A stretch of DNA of 38,444 nt. Origin: Methylococcaceae bacterium (GTDB lineage: Bacteria; Pseudomonadota; Gammaproteobacteria; Methylococcales; Methylomonadaceae). This document shows, piece by piece, positions 17,011-26,351 of the stretch. The notes under the pieces are model-generated. The model saw only the letters and a list, made by a program, of their open reading frames with translations. It made no database searches and was not told the origin of the DNA. Position 1 is the first letter of the stretch, and each line of letters starts with the position of its first letter. The stretch spans positions 1 to 38,444 of the forward strand of contig JAKIUK010000037.1 in the NCBI GenBank assembly GCA_021647585.1, written 5' to 3'. The position numbers and the translations under genes were made by a program.

Positions 17011-17573
17011 GCTTGTGCTAACTCCTGTTTATGTTGTTCAATAACTGCCATTAACCATCCCCAGGCTTCAAGTTCTCTGTCGCCGGCTGTTTTGTTTAAA
17101 CCAATAGCTAAATATTCGACTTCAGTTTCTATTTTTTTTAAAGGTAACATGTTTAAACGACTCACTAAGATAGCCGCTTCCAATACAGCATATTGAGCAC
17201 GATTAAACCCCAGAAAAGGTGTATGGTTAGCAGTGTAAACAGCTTTGCAGTAAAGCTTAGGTCGTGTTTCGTCTTCTTCAATACGCAATAGTTCTAATTC
17301 TCTATGCGCTAATGATGAAGCAAGAAAATGGCCCGTAATTTTTTCTGTTTTGCTGAGTGGCCAATCTCGTCTACCGGTTAAACATCCAGCAAAAATACGT
17401 ACATCATCACAATAATTGATGACTGCTGTTTTAGATTGAAGAATATTGGCTAGCGTAGTAGAAGGACGAAATGGCAGAATAATAAATTCATTATCTTTGA
17501 CATGAATACCCATGGGGGCAATATGAGCAATGCCATCAGCATTTTGAGTGGTAACTATAACTTCTTGTATCAT
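17007..17573 (-). CDS. DUF447-family protein of H4MPT/methanofuran gene clusters
   Basis: 188 residues, flavin-reductase-like split-barrel fold expected for DUF447. The opening MIQEVIVTTQNADGIAHIAP, then MGIHVKD, is characteristic. ILPFRPSTTLANI and NYCDDVRIFAGCLTGRRDWP follow. In methylotrophs and methanogens this family clusters with methanopterin cofactor genes, where its exact reaction is not established to my knowledge. The gene overlaps both neighbours by four bases, implying translational coupling. Confidence 0.75.
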   Translation of the reverse strand: MIQEVIVTTQNADGIAHIAPMGIHVKDNEFIILPFRPSTTLANILQSKTAVINYCDDVRIFAGCLTGRRDWPLSKTEKITGHFLASSLAHRELELLRIEEDETRPKLYCKAVYTANHTPFLGFNRAQYAVLEAAILVSRLNMLPLKKIETEVEYLAIGLNKTAGDRELEAWGWLMAVIEQHKQELAQA

Positions 17574-18982
17574 TGTTTCTTTTGTAGGGTAGTTCCTGCC
17601 GGTTTAAAGGTATGTAGGTCAATGGTTGTTTCATTTACTTCAACGGCGCATCCCCATCTTAATGCCTGATCCTGATTAAATCGTTTACCTAATTGCCATG
17701 AAATTTCAGCTCTAGCCAGTTCGACACCTAGATAAAAAGCGTGCCCTCCATCATTTTCAACCTGCAGTTTTGGATAAAGTTCAAAGGGGTCGGTGGCCGT
17801 ATGCAAGCCATCTCGATTATAAATATGTATGCCATCAGGACTGGTTTGTATGCGAAAACTGGGATCTCTTATTGCTGCCGCAAATTCTTTAACTTCATCG
17901 AGTTGATAAGGGAATGGAGAGGTATCATGTACCGTCATTAAACTGGAGTCTATGTGCTTTGGTAGTGCATGATTTTGTAGCGCAGCGTACATTATACGTC
18001 GGGCATGGTCGGCCTCATTTATGGCTCGGCACGCATGTTGACTGACTTCGGTAGCCAGAATATGGTTGATGTTTAGTTCTGAACATATGCCCAGTAACAC
18101 GGCATTCATGCCCGATGTATCTGCATGAGTTAATTCGGTGATATTACCTACGCCCATCATCATTTCTATGTCAGGATACCGCTGTCTAAATTGGTAATTA
18201 CGAACAATGGATTCAGTAAAGCCAAAATGGATAGGGTCTAAAATAGGGTCTACAATGAATGGTTTGTTATTGGATTGTAATACTGTAATTGCTTGATCAA
18301 GTGAAGATAGATCACCATGTGTTTCGGGGATTAGTATAGGGATGGTATTCACTTCATCAGCAATCCAGATGCTTTTATTCGTCAAACTTAACATATAGTC
18401 TGCACCTGCATTTCCACCTCGGAGTAAATCATCATCTTCCAGCGAGTCAATGCTGACAGTAAAACCTTCCTGTTTTAAAGTCTGGATTATATCTTCCATA
18501 TGTGGGAATTTTGTACCTGGCAAACAACCAATATCAATGACATTTGCACCATTTTTTTTATAATAATAAGCGCGTTTAACCACCTCATCTACACTGACAT
18601 TGGGTGCGTCGACTATTTCGGCAAAGATTTTGACTTTATAATTGGATAAATCATAATGATGTGCTGCCTTACCAAAAAATAGTGGTAAGTCTTTTAACTC
18701 TTCTGGGCCTCTTTCTATAGCTAGACCCAGTTCAGCCGATAAAGCTCCAATATCACCACGGCATCGACCGGGAAGTATGATTTTATCCGCATTGAAGGTA
18801 TCTTTGAGTCTACGGCTAATCATGTCTGTAGTCATTAAGGCAGCGACTTTAAGCCCTAGTTGATGTACATGATAAGTAAATTCCGGCTGCATTTTTTCTA
18901 AAATCTGATGCAGCTGTTTTTCAGCCAATTTGCCTGTTAAAAATAAAATATGTTCTGGTTTCTCTGTCATATCAGCACTCAT
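17570..18982 (-). CDS. Dihydropteroate synthase-related protein (DUF6513/TIGR00284 type)
   Basis: 470 residues. The N-terminal ~115 residues (HILFLTGKLAEKQLHQILEK) form the DUF6513-type domain. They are followed by a pterin-binding TIM barrel with ANVIDIGCLPGTKFP, VSIDSLEDDDLLRGGNAGAD and FIVDPILDPIHFGF. This family is distinct from FolP and is linked to H4MPT biosynthesis in archaea and methylotrophs, where a pterin is joined to an arylamine ribosyl moiety. It overlaps its neighbours by 4 bp at each end. A separate true folP lies a few hundred bases away, so this gene is not the folate enzyme. Confidence 0.85.
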   Translation of the reverse strand: MSADMTEKPEHILFLTGKLAEKQLHQILEKMQPEFTYHVHQLGLKVAALMTTDMISRRLKDTFNADKIILPGRCRGDIGALSAELGLAIERGPEELKDLPLFFGKAAHHYDLSNYKVKIFAEIVDAPNVSVDEVVKRAYYYKKNGANVIDIGCLPGTKFPHMEDIIQTLKQEGFTVSIDSLEDDDLLRGGNAGADYMLSLTNKSIWIADEVNTIPILIPETHGDLSSLDQAITVLQSNNKPFIVDPILDPIHFGFTESIVRNYQFRQRYPDIEMMMGVGNITELTHADTSGMNAVLLGICSELNINHILATEVSQHACRAINEADHARRIMYAALQNHALPKHIDSSLMTVHDTSPFPYQLDEVKEFAAAIRDPSFRIQTSPDGIHIYNRDGLHTATDPFELYPKLQVENDGGHAFYLGVELARAEISWQLGKRFNQDQALRWGCAVEVNETTIDLHTFKPAGTTLQKKQ

Positions 18983-19533
18983 GACAGAGAATTAATCCGC
19001 TGTTTGACTATGTCAATTAATTCATCGACACTTTCTACCACTTGTGTATATTCAAAGCTGCGAATTTTTTCGGTTGCTTCCAGGTCAATTTTGCGTGGAT
19101 AAACCATCACTTTTCCGCCAGGTGCAGTGGTTTCCATTTCTGGCGCAATATCACAGGGATAAACTATACTGGGAACCCGACATTTCCCCGCTTGTGAATA
19201 TAAGTTTGTCACCAGTGAATCAGCAATCCCTAAAACGCATTTAGCAATGGTATTTGACGTGGTGGGAGCCATGATAAAGGTATGGTAATAACCTTTATAA
19301 AAATGACCAACGGGTGGTGAAGATGCAGCTTTGTCACGATAGACAGGATGTTTTTCCCGCACCTGTTTCAGATTAACACCATACATTTTAAGCACCTCTT
19401 CCCCGGCTTGACTTAAATAAATATCAACATTTTTCAGTGTTAACAGGAATTCGAGGCATTCTTCTATATAATGTCCAGAGCCAGTAATGGCCCAGGCAAT
19501 TCGAGGTTGATGATTTTTAAGGCTACTGCTCAT
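18979..19533 (-). CDS. Flavoprotein of the AfpA/dihydromethanopterin reductase (DmrB) type
   Basis: 184 residues, first gene of the four-gene operon. It has the flavoprotein (flavodoxin-like HFCD) fold: RIAWAITGSGHYIEECLEFL at the start, then FIMAPTTSNTIAKCVLGIAD around the FMN site. YPCDIAPEMETTAPGGK is typical of DmrB-like proteins. In methylotrophs such proteins reduce dihydromethanopterin to the active tetrahydro form. A conserved cysteine pair occurs in AKCVLG and GKCRVPSIVYPC. The 49-52 bp gap to the divergent folP must carry both promoters. Confidence 0.75.
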   Translation of the reverse strand: MSSSLKNHQPRIAWAITGSGHYIEECLEFLLTLKNVDIYLSQAGEEVLKMYGVNLKQVREKHPVYRDKAASSPPVGHFYKGYYHTFIMAPTTSNTIAKCVLGIADSLVTNLYSQAGKCRVPSIVYPCDIAPEMETTAPGGKVMVYPRKIDLEATEKIRSFEYTQVVESVDELIDIVKQRINSLS

Positions 19534-19585
19534 GCGGGCTATTATACCTGAATCTATTTATCGATTTAAAACATAGGATTTATTG

Positions 19586-20422
19586 ATGTTTAATAAAATG
19601 ACCAAACCACTGATCATGGGTATTTTGAATGTGACGCCAGATAGTTTTTCTGACGGGGGAAAATATACCGACTTAGATTCTGCAACAGAACAAGCACAAA
19701 TAATGTGTGACCAAGGCGTTGATATTTTAGATGTTGGTGGTGAATCTACGCGTCCAGGGGCTGAAACTATTCAGTCCGATGAACAAATAGCTCGGGTTGT
19801 ACCGGTGATAAAAGCCATTAGAACAAAGATATCAGAAACAGTACTAATAAGCATTGATACCACTTTAAGTGAGGTTGCAGAAGCGGCTTTGGAGGCAGGA
19901 GCTAATATTATTAATGATGTTTCGGCCGGGCAAACTGATAAACGAATTTTGACTGTAGCCAGTGACTGGGGTGTGCCTATTATTTTAATGCATATGCAAG
20001 GAACACCGAAAACCATGCAAGATAATCCATCTTATGATGATGTGGTGTCTGAAGTAATCGATTCTTTAAAGTCCAGTATTTCAGAGGCATTAACTGCTGG
20101 AATTAAACATGAAAATATAGTGGTAGATCCAGGGATAGGGTTTGGCAAAAGAAGAGAGGATAATATTGATTTATTGGCACATTTAAATGATTTAGTGGCT
20201 ATGGGCTATCCTGTTTTGCTAGGTACCAGCCGTAAACGTTTTATGGGTAGTCTTTGTGCTGTCTCTGATCCTGCTGAGCTAGTTACTGCAACAGCAGTCA
20301 CAACAGCACTTGGCGTTATGGCCGGTGTGCAAATGTATAGAGTGCATGATGTCAAAGAAAATAGACAGGCAGCTGATGTGGCATGGGCGATAAAGCAGGC
20401 TAGAGATAATAGTGCACCCTAG
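19586..20422 (+). CDS. folP: Dihydropteroate synthase
   Basis: 278 residues, normal length. It joins 6-hydroxymethyl-dihydropterin pyrophosphate to p-aminobenzoate in folate synthesis. The conserved blocks are all present: MGILNVTPDSFSDGGKY, ILDVGGESTRPGA, VSIDT-like ISIDTTLSEVAEAAL, INDVSAGQ, LMHMQGTPKTMQ, VDPGIGFGK and GTSRKRF. ATG 19586 is chosen over TTG 19583 because AGGA sits seven bases upstream. It is divergent from the H4MPT operon and overlaps the next gene by 11 bp. Confidence 0.95.
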   Translation: MFNKMTKPLIMGILNVTPDSFSDGGKYTDLDSATEQAQIMCDQGVDILDVGGESTRPGAETIQSDEQIARVVPVIKAIRTKISETVLISIDTTLSEVAEAALEAGANIINDVSAGQTDKRILTVASDWGVPIILMHMQGTPKTMQDNPSYDDVVSEVIDSLKSSISEALTAGIKHENIVVDPGIGFGKRREDNIDLLAHLNDLVAMGYPVLLGTSRKRFMGSLCAVSDPAELVTATAVTTALGVMAGVQMYRVHDVKENRQAADVAWAIKQARDNSAP

Positions 20423-21317
20423 GCTTATTGAACTGGAAAAGCTGTTTAAGCCATCACCAGTAACACAGCTCTTTGATCCACTGTTAGAAGACAAGAAAAT
20501 TGAATTATGGATTAAAAGGGATGATTTAATTCATCCAGTGATTTCAGGTAACAAGTGGCGTAAACTTAAGTATATTCTTAATCATGCATTAACGATTGGT
20601 TCTGACACCATCATTAGTATGGGTGGAGCATATTCCAACCATTTACATGCTTTGGCTTTTGCAGGAAAACAATTAGAAATAAACACAATAGCTTATGTTC
20701 GGGGTGAAAGGCCCGAAAGTTTTAATCCTACATTAGAGGATCTTTATCTGTGGGGTATGGAGTTAAGATTTATTTCCCGAACAGAATATAAACAGTTAAG
20801 GAATTATAAAGGGTATAGTGACTTACCAGGTATACTAAAAGGGGAGTACTGGTTGCCTGAAGGTGGCTCAACAGAACTGGCTTTACGTGGAGTAGGGGAG
20901 ATATTCTCTGGTTGTGAAATAGGCTTTGATATTATCTGTGTACCGTGTGGAACAGGAACCACGTTAGCAGGGCTTATAACTTCAGTGCCTGCAAATCATA
21001 AGATGTTTGGTTTTTCAGCATTAAAAGGGGCTGCTTTTTTGACTCAAGATGTTGAAAAATTATTAAGTGCAATCAATTCACCAAAAGCTAACTGGACAAT
21101 TCAGTTAGATTACCATTTTGGTGGCTTTGCAAAGTGTAATAATGATCTATTATTGTTTATAAAACAGTTTTTTGAAAAGCATGATATTGAACTGGAACCT
21201 GTATATACAGGAAAAATGTTTTATGGAGTATTAGATTTAATTCAACAGGGTTATTTTGAGCCAGGCACTAAGATATTAGCCATTCATACAGGTGGTTTGC
21301 AAGGGAACAGGAAATAA
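20412..21317 (+). CDS. PLP-dependent D-cysteine desulfhydrase/ACC deaminase family enzyme
   Basis: 301 residues, fold-type II PLP enzyme. The Schiff-base lysine is K48 in SGNKWRKLKY. It also has GGAYSNHLHALAFAGK, LPEGGSTELALRG and the phosphate-binding CGTGTTLAGL. Members deaminate 1-aminocyclopropane-1-carboxylate or desulfhydrate D-cysteine to pyruvate, ammonia and H2S; the motifs do not separate these. The GTG start overlaps the folP stop by 11 bp, so the two genes are co-translated. A functional tie to folate is not evident. Confidence 0.8.
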   Translation: MHPRLIELEKLFKPSPVTQLFDPLLEDKKIELWIKRDDLIHPVISGNKWRKLKYILNHALTIGSDTIISMGGAYSNHLHALAFAGKQLEINTIAYVRGERPESFNPTLEDLYLWGMELRFISRTEYKQLRNYKGYSDLPGILKGEYWLPEGGSTELALRGVGEIFSGCEIGFDIICVPCGTGTTLAGLITSVPANHKMFGFSALKGAAFLTQDVEKLLSAINSPKANWTIQLDYHFGGFAKCNNDLLLFIKQFFEKHDIELEPVYTGKMFYGVLDLIQQGYFEPGTKILAIHTGGLQGNRK

Positions 21318-21394
21318 GTTTTTGTCAAAGTTATATAACCTATTACTGGTAAGTCTCGGTTATAACGTTATACGGCACAAATTTCAATTGACTG

Positions 21395-21422
21395 TGTCAT
21401 TCCGACCAGCAGGAGGAATCTT
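21395..21422 (+). repeat. Single left arm of the TGTCATTCCGA repeat
   Basis: Reads tgtcattccgaccagcagga then ggaatctt, like the left arm of 2131-2213 and 34278-34361, but no right arm follows. It lies in the ppk1 leader. Confidence 0.55.
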
Positions 21423-21466
21423 GGGATACTACTGAATAAACTGAATATTAACGTGAAAAATGACAA

Positions 21467-23536
21467 ATGGAAAAAAACGAACTTAAAAAACCAGAATATT
21501 ATATAAACCGTGAACTCAGTCTTTTGGAATTTAATGTCAGGGTTTTAGCTCAGGCAACAGATGAATCAGTTCCATTGCTGGAACGGTTGAATTACTTATG
21601 TATATCCAGTTCTAATCTAGATGAATTTTTTGAAGTTCGAGTGGCTAGTGTTTTGCAGATGGCTAATATTGATCCGGGTGCGTTCAGTGCTGATGGGTTA
21701 ACGCCAAATGAGCAGCTTGAAAGTATCAATGTTAAGGCACACCAATTGGTTGAAGCACAATATCATGTGTTAAATAATATTTTGATACCAGAGTTAAGTG
21801 AACAACAGATTTGTTTTATACGCCGTGATAAATGGACGTCCGTACAGAAAAAATGGCTGAGTAAATACTTTAACGAGGAATTACTACCCATTTTAACACC
21901 TGTAGGTCTGGATTCTGCTCACCCTTTTCCACGTATTTTAAACAAAAGCTTGAATTTTATTATCTCATTGACGGGCAAAGATGCTTTTGGGCGAAATAGT
22001 GGTCGAGCCATTTTGCAGGTACCGCGAGCATTACCCCGAATTATACAATTGCCTGCAGAAGAAACAAATAGCGGGTCTTATGATTTCGTTTTTCTTTCGT
22101 CTATTATTCATGCTTTTGTCAACGAATTATTTAACGGCATGACAGTTAAAGGCTGTCATCAATTCAGGGTAACCCGCAATAGTGATTTTTTTGTTGATGA
22201 CGATGCAATTGATGATCTTTTACATGCGGTAGAAGGTGAGTTGGTAATGCGTAACTACGGTGATGAAGTGCGCATGGAGATTGATGAAAACTGTCCAGAA
22301 GACACTGTTTTTTTCTTAAAAGAACGCTTTAGGTTGAATCCAGATAGAGTGTTTTATGCAAGTGGTCCGGTAAATTTAAGTCGATTACAAGCAATTTATA
22401 GCCTAATTGACAGACCTGATATTAAATTCCCTCCCTTTAAGCCTTATTCGGCTTCTCAATTAGGAAGAAAAAGAAATATTTTTGATGCCATAAAAAAACA
22501 GGATATTTTACTGCATCACCCTTATGAATCCTTCTTGCCAGTGGTTGAGTTTATTCGCCAGTCAGCCGTTGATCCTAACGTATTGGCAATTAAGCAAACG
22601 CTATATAGAACAGGCGTAGACTCTCCTGTTGTAGCAGCATTGGTTAAAGCGGCACTGGCAGGGAAAGAAGTCACTGTTGTTATAGAATTGCGGGCTCGAT
22701 TTGATGAGAAAGAAAATATTGATTTAGCTGCTAAATTGCAAGAAGCGGCAGTTCATGTTGTATATGGTGTGGTTGGTTATAAGACACATGCAAAAATGTG
22801 TCTGGTTTTAAGAAAAGAAGGAAAGACTTTACGTAATTATGTACACCTGGGAACAGGTAATTATCACCCTAAAACTGCTCGAGTGTATACAGACTATGGG
22901 TTGTTTTCTTGTAATAAAGAACTAGGTGAAGATGTAAGACGTATTTTTGTACAACTCACCAGTTTAGGTAAAGTCACCAAACTCAATAAACTTTTACAAT
23001 CTCCTTTTACACTGCATGATGGGCTTCTTGCAAAAATTGAGCGGGAAATTGAAAATAAGAAAAAGGGCAAATCGGCAAAAATAGTTATTAAAGTCAATGC
23101 TGTGGTTGAAGAGCAGTTGATACAGGCGTTATACAAAGCGTCTCAAGCAGGTGTCGAGGTTAAATTGATTGTACGCGGTGTTTGCTGTTTAAGACCCGGA
23201 ATTGTTGGGGTTTCAGAAAATATAGAAGTACGGTCTATTATTGGACGATTTCTTGAGCATACGAGGGTTTATGCATTTGATAATGCAGGTGAATGGGAAG
23301 TGTATGGAGCAAGTGCCGATTTAATGAATAGAAATATGTTTAGCAGGGTTGAAACCTGTTTTCCTATTGAGAATAAAAAATTGCATGACAGGGTATTGAA
23401 CGATTTAGATTGTTATTTGAAAGATAATACTCAGGCCTGGATTTTACAAAATGATGGCAGTTATATACAGGCTATGCCTAAGGATGGTGAAGCACCTTAT
23501 CTGGTACAACACGAATTACTAAAAGCTTTTCAATAA
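21467..23536 (+). CDS. ppk1: Polyphosphate kinase
   Basis: 689 residues, typical PPK1 length. It makes inorganic polyphosphate reversibly from ATP. The N-domain opens YYINRELSLLEFNVRVLAQA. The catalytic domains have the phospho-accepting His region GYKTHAKMCLVLR (near residue 440), HLGTGNYHPKTARVYTDYG, the second conserved His in RFLEHTRVYAF (near 595), and NRNMFSRVETCFPI. The gene stands alone, with a leader that contains a half repeat. Its stop is only two bases from the stop of the convergent kinase gene, so antisense read-through between them is possible. Confidence 0.95.
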   Translation: MEKNELKKPEYYINRELSLLEFNVRVLAQATDESVPLLERLNYLCISSSNLDEFFEVRVASVLQMANIDPGAFSADGLTPNEQLESINVKAHQLVEAQYHVLNNILIPELSEQQICFIRRDKWTSVQKKWLSKYFNEELLPILTPVGLDSAHPFPRILNKSLNFIISLTGKDAFGRNSGRAILQVPRALPRIIQLPAEETNSGSYDFVFLSSIIHAFVNELFNGMTVKGCHQFRVTRNSDFFVDDDAIDDLLHAVEGELVMRNYGDEVRMEIDENCPEDTVFFLKERFRLNPDRVFYASGPVNLSRLQAIYSLIDRPDIKFPPFKPYSASQLGRKRNIFDAIKKQDILLHHPYESFLPVVEFIRQSAVDPNVLAIKQTLYRTGVDSPVVAALVKAALAGKEVTVVIELRARFDEKENIDLAAKLQEAAVHVVYGVVGYKTHAKMCLVLRKEGKTLRNYVHLGTGNYHPKTARVYTDYGLFSCNKELGEDVRRIFVQLTSLGKVTKLNKLLQSPFTLHDGLLAKIEREIENKKKGKSAKIVIKVNAVVEEQLIQALYKASQAGVEVKLIVRGVCCLRPGIVGVSENIEVRSIIGRFLEHTRVYAFDNAGEWEVYGASADLMNRNMFSRVETCFPIENKKLHDRVLNDLDCYLKDNTQAWILQNDGSYIQAMPKDGEAPYLVQHELLKAFQ

Positions 23537-23538
23537 CG

Positions 23539-25302
23539 TTATATGTGAGGTAAAAATAGTTTAAAAATAGCCCCTCCCTGAGGATTATGTTCTGCCCATA
23601 TCTTACCTTTATGGGCAAATATTATTTCCTGGCTAATGGATAAACCTAATCCAGTACCTCCAGCGCCACTTTTAGTTTTACTGCTTTGAATAAATTTATC
23701 AAAAACTGTTGCCAGTTCGTCATCAGGAATTCCCAGCCCCTGGTCGATAATTGATAACAGTACACCCTCTGTTTTTTCTATATCTGTAGCACGTTTACCT
23801 AGAACTATGGCTGTATTTTCAATAGTGATAGTAATGGATTTATTTTCAGGTGAAAACTTGATAGCATTCGCTGTTAAATTGCTTAGAACTTGTAGTATTT
23901 TACTTTTATCACATAAGACTAATAGAGGATCAGCAGGTTTATTAATGATAAAGTTAAGCTGTTTTTCTTGGATTTTGGCTAAATATTCATTACTAATCTG
24001 CTGAATGAGTTCATATAAGTCATTTTTATCCAAATTGAACTCATCTTTGCCGGATTCAAGTTTTGAAAGATCCAGTAGATCGTTGAGTAATGACAGTAGA
24101 CGCTGACTACTGGTCTCGATATTGCTTAGAAACTTTTGCAGTTTTTCTATCTGTTTTTCATCCAGCGGTAGGTTTTTAAATTGTTTTAAACATAAATGCG
24201 TGAAGCTTAAGATTCCATGCATGGGGGTTCTTAGCTCATGCGACATGTTAGCTAAAAACTCACTTTTAGCTTTATTGGCAATCTCAGCTGAATCTTTAGC
24301 ATGTCTAATATCATTAATCTGTTCGTCAACTAAATCCTGTAAGTGGTCACGGTGTTGTTCTAATTGAGATTCAAACCGCTTTCTATCAGTGATATCAGTT
24401 AGAATACTTAAGTACTGATAAGGTATTTTATTTTTATCCAGAAAAGGCGTGGTACTTTCAGTAAACCAGGTGGGTTGATCTTGTATGTTTAAATAACATG
24501 ACTCACCAACCCAGGAGTTTCCCTGGCTTAAAAATTCTCTTTTCTGTTTTAATTGCAATTCATTATTTGTTAAGCCACCGAATTTTAATTGTAGAAATTG
24601 TACTCCAATAAATTCATTTCGATTTCTCCCCAACATGTGACAAAAAGTCTCGTTAACGTCTATCACTCGGAAATCTTTATCTCGCATAATTACACCGGCA
24701 GCAAGATCTAACGCATGCTTATGATCTTCCAGTTCCTTTTCTAATTTTTTATCCAGCGTGATATCTCGAAAAAAACAGACGATGACCTCATCGTTTGTGG
24801 AATCAGGATTATCCTCGTCAGTATCATCTGCAAATGGATCTATTTCAGACCTTTGATCGCCACTATCAAACAACACAGTATTTTGATCACTTGCCTGTCC
24901 GGTTGAGACATGAAGCAAAATATCAAAGCCCATTCTGTGTTTACCCAATAATGGAATATCAGCAGCAGCACGGGATGAAATAAAATAGCGGATATAAGCC
25001 CCGACATTTTCTTCAACCCAATCAGGGCAAGGAATAAGGTCTGGAATTTTTCGGGTGACTATTTCTGCTTCACTGTAACCAAAAATATGTTGGGCAGCTA
25101 TATTGAAAGTTTCAACTTTGCCATCAGCAGCGAAAGTGATAATTCCATCGGAGGCATTATGTAATAATGAGTGTAGCTTTGTTTGTGCGCTAATGAGCTT
25201 AAAACCGGACTTGGAAAGTTCAATGTTTTGTTTTTTTAAGGAATGTAGTTCTGAAAATAATTGTGTAATTTTTTCAGAACCGCTATTAGGCTTCTCGCTC
25301 AT
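23539..25302 (-). CDS. PAS-domain sensor histidine kinase (cytoplasmic)
   Basis: 587 residues. An N-terminal coiled coil (residues 10-45) leads to PAS1 (45-180, LLHNASDGIITF, with an acidic insert at about 150-172) and PAS2 plus PAC (195-310, DKDFRVIDVNETF). HisKA follows with H355 in ANMSHELRTPMHG, then HATPase_c with the N box (N479, LTANAIKFSPENK), DQGLGIPDDEL and GTGLGLSIS. There are no membrane segments or receiver domain. It follows the response-regulator gene by 58 bp on the same strand, so they probably form one signalling operon. The input signal is unknown; PAS1/PAS2 may sense redox or small ligands. Confidence 0.88.
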   Translation of the reverse strand: MSEKPNSGSEKITQLFSELHSLKKQNIELSKSGFKLISAQTKLHSLLHNASDGIITFAADGKVETFNIAAQHIFGYSEAEIVTRKIPDLIPCPDWVEENVGAYIRYFISSRAAADIPLLGKHRMGFDILLHVSTGQASDQNTVLFDSGDQRSEIDPFADDTDEDNPDSTNDEVIVCFFRDITLDKKLEKELEDHKHALDLAAGVIMRDKDFRVIDVNETFCHMLGRNRNEFIGVQFLQLKFGGLTNNELQLKQKREFLSQGNSWVGESCYLNIQDQPTWFTESTTPFLDKNKIPYQYLSILTDITDRKRFESQLEQHRDHLQDLVDEQINDIRHAKDSAEIANKAKSEFLANMSHELRTPMHGILSFTHLCLKQFKNLPLDEKQIEKLQKFLSNIETSSQRLLSLLNDLLDLSKLESGKDEFNLDKNDLYELIQQISNEYLAKIQEKQLNFIINKPADPLLVLCDKSKILQVLSNLTANAIKFSPENKSITITIENTAIVLGKRATDIEKTEGVLLSIIDQGLGIPDDELATVFDKFIQSSKTKSGAGGTGLGLSISQEIIFAHKGKIWAEHNPQGGAIFKLFLPHI

Positions 25303-25360
25303 TATCGAATGTATGATTAGTTTAAACTAAGTTGCAAAAAAATAAGATGAAAACTTGATG

Positions 25361-26257
25361 CTAACTTAAATTAAGGGTGGCACAAACCTCATTGCCTTTC
25401 CCTTTATATTCAACAGCTGAAAAACTTAATTTATTGGCGACAGCAATACCTCGTCCATGGTTATCCATAACACGGTCAGGGTCAAAATCCATATAATCCT
25501 TCCAGTCAAAGCCTTCCCCCTGATCTATGACAGTGATTTCTATATAATCTGCGTTTCGTAGAAAATTAATAGATACAGCTTTGTTAATATTTTTTGCTAA
25601 TTGTAAGCGAGTATTAACTTCATCAACCCAGGTTCCCTGTTCATTTAAAATGGATTTTTCAGCATAAGTAATTCCCAGGTTTCCATGTTCAACAGCATTA
25701 ATCATTAATTCTGTTAAACCCATGACGATACCAGCAGGTTCAGGACAAGCATTGGAAACTAAAGAAGCAATGGAGCGGGCTTCATCCAGTGTTTTAAATT
25801 CAAAGCGGGCAGATGTCAGCATACCCATAGTCAACTTAGTTTGTTCCAGGTTATCTAATATTTCTTTATAGCGTAAACGATCTTCCACAGCTGTTTTAGT
25901 CACCGATAAAAGAACGTTTTCATCGAAAGGTTTGGTTAAATAATAATAAGCACCCGCATTAATGCCTTCAGCAATATCTGATGCACTGGCTTTTGCAGTT
26001 TGAAAAATGACTGGACAGTGTTGAAGGATAGGATGTTGTTTTATTTTTTCCAAAACTTCCATGCCATTCATGTTGGGCATCATCCTGTCTAGCAGGATTA
26101 CATCAAAGTCATTGGGTGACTTTTCCAGCATCTCCCAGGCAATAACACCATTTTCTGCTGTACTAATTTGATAGTCATCACTTAAATATTCAGAAACAAT
26201 TTCCAGGTTTAATATTTCATCATCAACGATTAAGATATGGGCTTGATTATTTTCCAT
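25361..26257 (-). CDS. Response regulator with anti-sigma-kinase-like ATPase output domain
   Basis: 298 residues from ATG 26257; a longer frame to 26440 would run into peptide deformylase and is rejected. Residues 5-125 are a receiver: acidic D12/D13, phospho-acceptor D57 in VILLDRMMPN, T88 and K109 in LTKPFD. Residues 155-298 are an RsbW/SpoIIAB-like HATPase: N187 in TELMINAVEHGN, DQGEGFDW and HGRGIAVANKLS. Such proteins usually act in partner-switching rather than binding DNA. It is upstream of the PAS kinase, its likely phosphodonor. No anti-anti-sigma factor or PP2C phosphatase is nearby. Confidence 0.87.
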   Translation of the reverse strand: MENNQAHILIVDDEILNLEIVSEYLSDDYQISTAENGVIAWEMLEKSPNDFDVILLDRMMPNMNGMEVLEKIKQHPILQHCPVIFQTAKASASDIAEGINAGAYYYLTKPFDENVLLSVTKTAVEDRLRYKEILDNLEQTKLTMGMLTSARFEFKTLDEARSIASLVSNACPEPAGIVMGLTELMINAVEHGNLGITYAEKSILNEQGTWVDEVNTRLQLAKNINKAVSINFLRNADYIEITVIDQGEGFDWKDYMDFDPDRVMDNHGRGIAVANKLSFSAVEYKGKGNEVCATLNLS

Positions 26258-26351
26258 AATAAATTTTAGGTTGTTTAAAAGTAGTTGATTTGCCTTAATA
26301 TTGATATATTCTAATGCGTATTCTCTATAATGATTGAGTATAGATGACTTT

